64,000 nt of DNA from Jackrogersella multiformis (lineage: Eukaryota; Ascomycota; Sordariomycetes; Xylariales; Hypoxylaceae): positions 1,612,001 to 1,676,000 of the forward strand of contig CADCXD010000004.1 of the NCBI GenBank assembly GCA_902806575.1. The letters run 5' to 3'. Position numbers and translations under genes: made by a program. Shown here piece by piece: positions 56,889 through 64,000 of this stretch. The notes beneath the pieces were generated by a model. That model was given only the letters and a program-made list of their open reading frames with translations. It had not been told where the DNA came from and ran no database searches. Each line of letters opens with the position of its first letter. The first letter of the stretch is position 1.

Positions 56889-58919
56889 GCTAGCTTGTCT
56901 AATGTTCAGGTAGGTCTAGTGTTCGTATGAAAATCGCCGGAGTTACTTAGATTCGGCGGGGGCAGGTCGTCCTCTGAGTAGAGCAGAGTCTCTGGCATTT
57001 TTAGACGGATACGGTACATTAAGTATCCTACAATAGTAAAAATAGTAGTAGCGACTAGATTATCGACAGAGATAGTAATAATAGTAAGTTGAATTAAACC
57101 TTCGTACCAAGTTAATGATGTTTTCCCTAAGCATGTAATGTTTATACTGTCGTAGTTGTCTTGGAATGGGTAGTCTCCCCCGTGATTTCAAATATTTACC
57201 TACATCGGAATTCCCCATCTACTAGTTAGATGTGGCTGCTAACCCTCTATGTAGGTAGGTGAGACAAGCTTCTTTCACCACACCACAAAGTCCGTTAACG
57301 AGTCATTTGATTTTTCCTTTATATATATATTTTTATTGGAAAATATTCTAGCGGATGAATTGCATATCATTAATGACACAATTGTATAAGATGAACCCTG
57401 AACCTTGATGTCCTTAGATCGTTAAACGCACCAGCCATTGAATAGTAACCTTGGAAAGTTGGCCATATTACTACCTAGGTATGTATATGGCCTGAAGATC
57501 ATACGACAGCACCTGTGCAATCAACTCTAATGTGCAACCCTCCATTAACTAAACTCAGTTACATTTATTCGAGACTGAGAAAATATCGTCCGATTAGAGC
57601 ATGGTTTGGAAAGGGGACGGGCTGCTGCAGCTAAGACCAAAGCGAGACTTCCAAGGTTGTTTAGCACATGAACGAGTACATGAAAGAGTACATACATATA
57701 TATAAGCAAGAAAAGCAAAATACAGCGTTAGTAATACACTGGTCCAAGCACTTGTACGTCGAAATCTGGGGTAAATGGACTGCTCCAGGGACAGTGTCGA
57801 ATCCGTAAACGGTCTGTGGGCCTAGACGGATTCTAGCACCAAAATAACTGGGCCATGGCAGTGGTACGACCCACTTGAAATCCGGGGGCGGGGCCATCAT
57901 AGCTGGGGAACCGGACCCCTGTACCCACTTCGCTCTGTTCGATATGGACGTCGCAATTATCAGACTAGTCCTCAAATAATTCAATATCAAAAGCCTCGAT
58001 AAATAAATCCGACTAAGCCAAAGTTTAAAAAACACCTGAGCCTCAAATACTTATAGCTGAGTGACATCACAACAAGCTAATTAACCCATCTACTACACAG
58101 GCTGCGTGTTGCCTGCTGCTGTGGTGTGGTAGGTAATAATACCCCAACTCGTACACCACACGACTCTCGACTCCCGACTCCCTGCCTCGCAAATCATGTA
58201 CCAGAGTAATGTTCTGCGACGACTCGGCAAGTCAGCATCTCGTACAACTTAGGGGGAAGCAATAGACACTATGTACTTAGGCTCATATGGTCTGTCAGTG
58301 ACTGTACATAGTAGTAAGTAGAGCGGCGTCATCCTGTAAGATCTGACCTGTGGTATGTCGACCTGCTGGACTAGTAAAGTGTAATTAATACGACCCTTGA
58401 ATCATACCCCAGATGATTGGCTCTTTGAAGACTTTGACGCAACGCCATGGTCTGCTATTATTCGTTTACCCCGCTTCCTCTCGCTGTCTGGTGTCTTTCC
58501 AGACTTGGTAGGTTACCTAGGACGAACACAAAAGGGGCAGTATCAACCTAGCCTACCAACCTCTCCCTCCCCCTTTTAATGTCAACGAGTCCCCTTCCTC
58601 AGCCTGACCTTTCATACTCGTTACCAACGACGGTTTTGTATGACCGCTCAACAAGAATATCACCGCGAATACAACTACTATAGAGTGATATCAGCCCCAG
58701 TACATTATCTACCTAGATAGAACCCAATACTAAACCCGACGACTTCTAAAGGCTCAGATTATCCGATCTGGTAGGATACTCACCGTTCTGCAGTTTCGCC
58801 CCTTAGCTCCCCACAACTAACACGGGTGACATGACTCAGACGTAACAACATATCCTCATCTAAACCACCATCACTTATCATCACATCATCAACAACAACA
58901 ACATCAACATCAACCCAAA
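56889..58919. other. 2 kb intergenic region
   Basis: AT-rich, with two AACCTTGGAA motifs in opposite orientation (57447 and 57649) and an ACCTAGGTA at 57473. A 124-codon minus-strand frame at 57661-58035 and a 60-codon plus-strand frame at 58397 show no family signature. A CAN-rich leader precedes 58920. Confidence 0.5.
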
Positions 58920-59234
58920 ATGCCCGTCCGCATTCCCAGAGCCGGCTCAACCGAGATCGCCACGTTCGGCCTCGCTGGCGTCGCCGGCTTCGCGCCCTTC
59001 TACTTCATGCTGCCGGGGGCGGAGGAACGCCTGGCCAGCCAGACGGCGCGGTGGGCCCCCCGGTGGGAGCGCAACATCTCGTACTTCGCGCCGCCCGCCC
59101 AGCGGATAGCCCAGCGCGTCGAGCCCCGCGTCGAGAGGACGGTCAAGAGGATCGACAGCAAGCTGCCGCTGGAGAAGATGGCCAAGAGCGTCGATCGCCG
59201 CATCAAGTACGGCATCGATAGGTTTTTTAAGTAG
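58920..59234 (+). CDS. Small conserved fungal protein, one membrane-like segment
   Basis: Single-exon gene of 104 aa with a strong AAAATGC start and a CAA/CAT-rich leader. Residues about 11-31 (IATFGLAGVAGFAPFYFML) form one hydrophobic segment. The rest is basic and helical, with repeated R-V-E/R-I-D heptad-like spacing (RIAQRVEPRVERTVKRIDSKL) and ends YGIDRFFK. Composition (no acidic N-terminus, amphipathic basic helix) suits a small mitochondrial inner-membrane protein, but no named family is recognised. GC-rich against AT-rich flanks, which supports real coding. Confidence 0.75.
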   Translation: MPVRIPRAGSTEIATFGLAGVAGFAPFYFMLPGAEERLASQTARWAPRWERNISYFAPPAQRIAQRVEPRVERTVKRIDSKLPLEKMAKSVDRRIKYGIDRFFK

Positions 59235-61252
59235 TACTTAACCTACCTAAACTTAGGTAGTGAAAGGCGGTTGGTTCAACGTGATGTGATGTTATGATAT
59301 GTTATGTTATGTGGCGTTGGGAGGATGGTTTGATGATTTGGTACAGACGGGATGGATGGATTTTATCTATACCTCGGGACCTGGGTTGGAAGCTTATGAT
59401 ATGAAATATGGGATGGTATGGTTATGGATATCTAAATCACACGTACTTCATCCCCTGGAAGTGGGAGAGTATGGGCGCCTGGCGCTCTGGACTAGTATGT
59501 GGATGGCTCGTTCATTACTATATAGGTAATAGCATCCAATCAAAGGTACTAACAACGGAAATCTGGTATTGTCTTCGTGCCCCTGTGACCATATATACCT
59601 AGGTAATGCCTTGGATAATTATATTTGAATTGCTATCATGACTTATTACTAACTAGTAACGATCGATAAACTCGCATATTATCCTATGCCCATATACTTA
59701 ACCACATAAGTAGATATTAGGTAGATAACCCTTAGAGCCGACTTTCGATTCCAGCAGGGTGGACCTTTGAGTTGGTCTTAACTCAACATTGGAGTCTTGA
59801 ATAATTTCCCATCCGTCCCCGAAATCCCTATTTTTCTTTGAAAGTCTATAGCAACCCATACTTGTTATCATGCTGCTGGAACCCAAGTGATTAGAATTAA
59901 AAACTCACCTACTCGCTGGGCTTAATATTATAGCATTGTCACCCGTCTTCTTTTATTAAAATCAAGCAGACGTCCCAAACACCCCCTTTCCAGCTTTTCA
60001 CAACCTCTTTGATTATGTGGTTATTGAAATATTTGGCTGTTTCTAATCTAATGCACCATGACCTCCTTCAAGGTATGCGAGTGAACATCGTGATTAAGTA
60101 CCCCTACTCTTAATGTTGTAACCCCTATACCCCTATCCGCCATTACTACTATCCCTTAAACATAAAGCTCCTTAGGTACCTAGGTATTTAAACTCATCGC
60201 ACCATTTTTATATTCTATAGCAATAGTTTCAAGCACATAAACCATTCTCGTATAGCACATGGCCCTTATCGCCTTATTCTAGCTATTCTACTTACAATTT
60301 TTGGAAACAAGTTAGGTTAACCGCACGTAATAAAAAATCCTTCCTATGTAGGTATGCATAAGTTATTTTAAGACTCAATCGTTATCTTCATAGTAAAAAT
60401 GGAAAAATTATATTATGACTCTGAAATAAAGTGTCTGCTATATTAACCATGTCAGTTTCTTGCTTTACAAGATACCCCTATAATCGGATAGGAGACCCTA
60501 CCGCTTCCCACAACGCAGGTCTAGCCTGCTAACACGGAACCATACTCATCATGAATGATGATATTAAAATAGGTACGTCGCGAAACATAAACATTAGTTT
60601 CCTAGGCGTCGCTGTAGTTTGAAAATTTATCATATGAATATGCCCTATTTCGACGGAGGTGAGGGAAGGACTTAAATATTCGAGACCGCCTCCCTCATTC
60701 CGACACGCTGTTTGGGGTCGAAGTGTTTAGATTTTTAACTTCGGTACCATTAATAAACCCAGAAAGTCGGAGGATTTGGGAGCGTAGGGCTGTAAGGGGT
60801 GACTCGGCTTCGAATTCATCTCAAACCAATCCCACGGGTACATTCAGATCGTCTAACTAAGCCACCGCTAAATTTAATTTTATTCGTTAAATAACATAAA
60901 ACAAATACTATAGCTTCAATTTTGTGAGGCGCAGGCAGGCTAAAAATCCTCCCGGTGAGTTTTCTAGGAGAAAGGTCATGAAGTTTGGGTGCATGCGCCG
61001 TAACACCCAACGCCGGTTTGAAGTTCAAGGTGTTTCAAGATGAACTTCACATACTCACCAGCAAGAAGTCCTACGAGTAGTACTATAGAAAACTCAATGA
61101 TCATGTAAAGTTAAGTTATATATGATGAATAATAGATCTCTTTGTGATGATCGGCTCAATGTCTAGTAAAAGCGATATCTCCTGCATCTTACCAGTTCAG
61201 CATAATCTTAGGGGGTTTATAGATAGTTGACCTATCTAACCCATCGACGAAA
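59235..61252. other. 2 kb AT-rich intergenic region
   Basis: No gene supported. It contains copy 2 of the 18-bp repeat at 60482, ACCTAGGTA at 59597 and 60178, and a TTATG-rich stretch near 59285-59312. Confidence 0.5.
60482..60499. repeat. 18-bp dispersed repeat, copy 2
   Basis: AATCGGATAGGAGACCCT, identical to 30655-30672. Flanks on both sides differ between the two copies. Confidence 0.9.
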
Positions 61253-63812
61253 ATGCTCTTGTTTCTTTTCCTAATTCATGTTCTGAGAGTGTCGGCCGTG
61301 AGGTTGCGTCAAGGATTTCCATCGCCAGCAACATTAGCGAACCTGGCACCATGTGCACGGATATCTCGCTTAGTCAATTCGGGTCTTGCCTCTAATACAT
61401 CAGGTACGTATGCATCTGGTGGTTCTGGAGGCAAATGTTATATTGACAAGTTTTTCAGACGCGGCGACCATTCCAGGGTCTTTAGCTTTCGACTGCCTTA
61501 GCTCAGTACCGAATCGGCCTCAACCAGGGCAACAGCTCGTCCAAAGCCTCAAGGCCTTCGTAAATTGGCAATCTACTCTTGCATGGCTCAAGAGTCCTCC
61601 ACCGTCTTACATGCTCCCTTCAGTCGACGTCCAGGGTAGTCTAGATAATATCTCCTCGATGGTAGCAGCAGGGGAGTTCGCCAGTGAATACGACTTCCAG
61701 CTTGCGATAGTCAAAGCGATTGCTGCAGCGCACGATGGTCATTTCGTATATGTTCCGGATATCTTTAAAGCTTTCTCATTCCAGAATGATTTAGTGGCAG
61801 ACCTGGTCTCTGTGTCAACCAATGGCACTTCAGTACCGAAACTATACCGACTTTGTGAGTTCATATTGTTACTCGAGCTCTTGTGTTTAGCAAGGCGGCT
61901 TTCTCATACAAGACTATACAGCCGCCTTCCGATCTAATAACGGGACCCAGCCAGTTGCAATATCCCAGATCAATGGTCAGAATGCGACTAGCTTCCTGTT
62001 GGACCTGGCCTCACAATTTAGCAACGCCCAGGATATTGACGCACAATGGAATTCGCAGCTCTTGACATACACCAACTTAGCTGGGTCAAACGACATCTTA
62101 GCTTTTGGTCCGGTATTTCTAGGTCCTAACGTGACGCTCATCTATGAGGATGGGACGTTTGAAAGCCAGCAGACAGGGGCGATGCTGAACAGAAATGTAG
62201 ACTTTTCTAGGATCGCCACAGGAGACGATTACTACGACAAGTTTTGCAACCCGGCCACAGCTCCGAACTCGACCGCTGCTCCAGCCGCCATGAGCCCACG
62301 AACCAAGCGGAGTGTGACGCGACGTGCCACTCCGATAGATAGCTACCCCATTCCTTTCGTCCAAGAAAGCGAGGTAGGCTCAACCAAGGGGTTTTTCCTC
62401 AACGGAACCGGATTCGACGACGTAGCTGTGCTGTCCATTTCGGCATTCGAGGATAGCAACGACCCTCAGTATCTGCCCAACTTCCAGAAAGCGGTGGCGA
62501 CGTTCCTGAGCCAAAGTCGAAGTGCCGGAAAGCAGCGGCTAGTTATTGATCTCGCGGAAAACGGTGGTGGCTTCATCATGGCCGGGTTTGAGCTCTTCGC
62601 GCAGGTCCGTCGATGATTCCGAAAGTAGGCGTCGGATAGCTTGATGTTTTGCTAACTCGTTGGCAGCTCTTCCCCGGCGTGAACCCCTTCAATGCTAATA
62701 ATATGCGTCTCTCGGATAGCCTTGCAAATATCTCCCAGATACTTGCTACTCTTCCTCCCCTGCAGCAGGCAGCTTTTGCACAGGCTTCGGGTCTGCTATC
62801 CAACTTATCGCCTACAGACTTGTTAAGACCTCAAGGAGATAAGTTCGCTTCGGTCAGCGACTTTTTAGGACCAGTTACTCTTCAAGGTGACAAGTTTACT
62901 GCATACATTGAGCAACCACTAAACGTCCAGCCCAACTTCACCTTAACCGGCACCGGCAGTCGATCAAAGCCTCCACCAGCTGTCTTCAAACCCGAGAATG
63001 TGGTACTGCTTACCGACGGCAACTGCGGGTCGACATGTACCATATTTTCGTATCTCATGCTCTTCCAGATGAACGTGAAGACCGTGTCGGTGGGTGGACG
63101 GCCTCAAACCGGCAAAATGCAGTCCATCGGTGGCACAGAGGTAGGCAACCTCCTTTCCCCCCTTCGAATAATGTGCACATCTAGCAAGTATTGCACTAAC
63201 AGCATCCAACAGGGTTCACAAGTCCTGATGTTCTCAGAGATCTCCCAAATATCCGCATTGGCACTAAACAGCGTCAACGACACGGCCCAAGCGAAGCAGC
63301 TCCAGGGGAGCGAGCTCGGGATCCTAGCCCAAGGCTACGCGGTGCAGCGAGCCCTCAGCGCGGACTCGCCGGGGTCCGTCAACTTCAAGAACGCGTTCGC
63401 CCCGTCCGACTCGCAGACGCCCTTGCAGTTCCTATACGAAGCGGCCAACTGCCGCTTCTTCTACACGCCGCGGATGATAACGTCGGCCGAGCTGGTGTGG
63501 CGGTACGCCGTCAACGCGACGTGGACGGACCCCGCGGCGTATTGCGTGCCGGGGAGCATGGCCCCGGTGAACATGACCAAGGCCGTCGACTCGGCGTTTC
63601 AAAATACAGATAGCGGGAACACTGCGCCTACTGCGCCTGCAGCACCCTCGGGAAATAATGGAAATAATGCAAACAATGCAGGTAATAGGACGAATGGAGC
63701 AGGGGGTAACGACGATGACAAGAGAAATGCTGCTGAAAGGGCGCTTAGACAGACTAGATTGCAGGCGGCTGTGCTGCTGACGGCTGTGTCGATGATGATG
63801 CTATGCCTCTAA
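61253..63812 (+). CDS. Secreted peptidase S41 family protein, probable GPI anchor
   Basis: Five exons, 61253..61403, 61459..61854, 61913..62604, 62667..63140 and 63213..63812, give 770 aa. MLLFLFLIHVLRVSA is a signal peptide. An N-terminal Cys-containing domain (ANLAPCARIS) leads to the fungal S41-like region: VVDLAENGG-type VIDLAENGGGFI, VVLLTDGNCGSTCTIFSYLM with the presumed nucleophile Ser, and VGGRPQTGKMQSIGG. The C-terminus has an Asn/Gly-rich linker and a hydrophobic end (LQAAVLLTAVSMMMLCL) typical of a GPI signal. The exon 2-3 join (TTT to ACTAT) is the least certain; other joins restore conserved sequence. Substrate unknown; extracellular proteolysis is inferred. Confidence 0.85.
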
Positions 63813-64000
63813 TACATTTAACAGCCTGGTCTAGGTCTCTCGGCGTCGAACCAACGGGTTAGATCGGTTACGAGAAATAGGGGTAAATTCCGTGAACATA
63901 ATGAAAGGTATGAGGTATGAAATATTGTTCTAGGTATACTAGGTGTATATATATATTTGGGGGTGTGTGTGTGTATCATATATATAATCATTACTCCTAG
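63813..64000. other. 3' flank with TA and TG microsatellites
   Basis: Noncoding end of the window containing (TA)n near 63945-63956 and (GT)6 near 63963-63975. Confidence 0.7.

Noticed and set aside
57661..58035. 124-codon minus-strand frame
   Set aside because: Odd composition (Tyr/Cys/Met-rich end made from a repeat of TACATA-like sequence) and no family signature.

Overview
The window looks like an ordinary chromosomal segment of a filamentous ascomycete (Pezizomycotina, probably Sordariomycetes). Three things support this: short introns of about 48-130 nt with GTRNGT-like donors, CTAAC-like branch points and YAG acceptors; a full set of fungal housekeeping orthologues (PalA/Rim20, V-ATPase subunit B, Trm6, Dph1, ArpC3, HMG-CoA lyase); and several fungus-specific families. 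The genus is inference only. No tRNA, rRNA, CRISPR array, intact transposon or secondary-metabolite cluster was seen.

Layout. Positions 1-24 kb are gene-dense: a hybrid histidine kinase cut by the left edge of the window, a PRKRIP1-type splicing factor, a Det1-type phosphoglycerate-mutase-fold protein, an unresolved hypothetical gene, Trm6, the Arp2/3 subunit ArpC3, an unrecognised nuclear-like protein, a protein with a WL nonapeptide repeat, and two small secreted proteins. From about 23.6 to 32.6 kb lies a 9 kb AT-rich stretch with no convincing gene. It holds dispersed short motifs and perhaps one gene relic.

Positions 32.6-47.2 kb carry a GT31/fringe-like glycosyltransferase, PalA/Rim20, two F-box-like proteins, mitochondrial HMG-CoA lyase and V-ATPase subunit B. 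Positions 49.4-63.8 kb carry a secreted aldose 1-epimerase, Dph1, a PNGase A-type amidase, an APH-fold kinase, a 104-aa conserved small protein and a secreted, probably GPI-anchored S41-type peptidase.

The genes do not form one pathway. Loose themes are environmental sensing (histidine kinase, PalA), secretory and wall glycobiology (GT31, aldose epimerase, PNGase A, S41 peptidase) and RNA/translation (PRKRIP1, Trm6, Dph1). I did not find a clearly new multi-gene system. The least explained signals are the 9-residue WL repeat protein and two short DNA motifs, AACCTTGGAA and TACCTAGGTA, that recur far above chance and only in noncoding DNA. Splice sites were placed by eye from consensus and reading-frame continuity; no transcript evidence was available.
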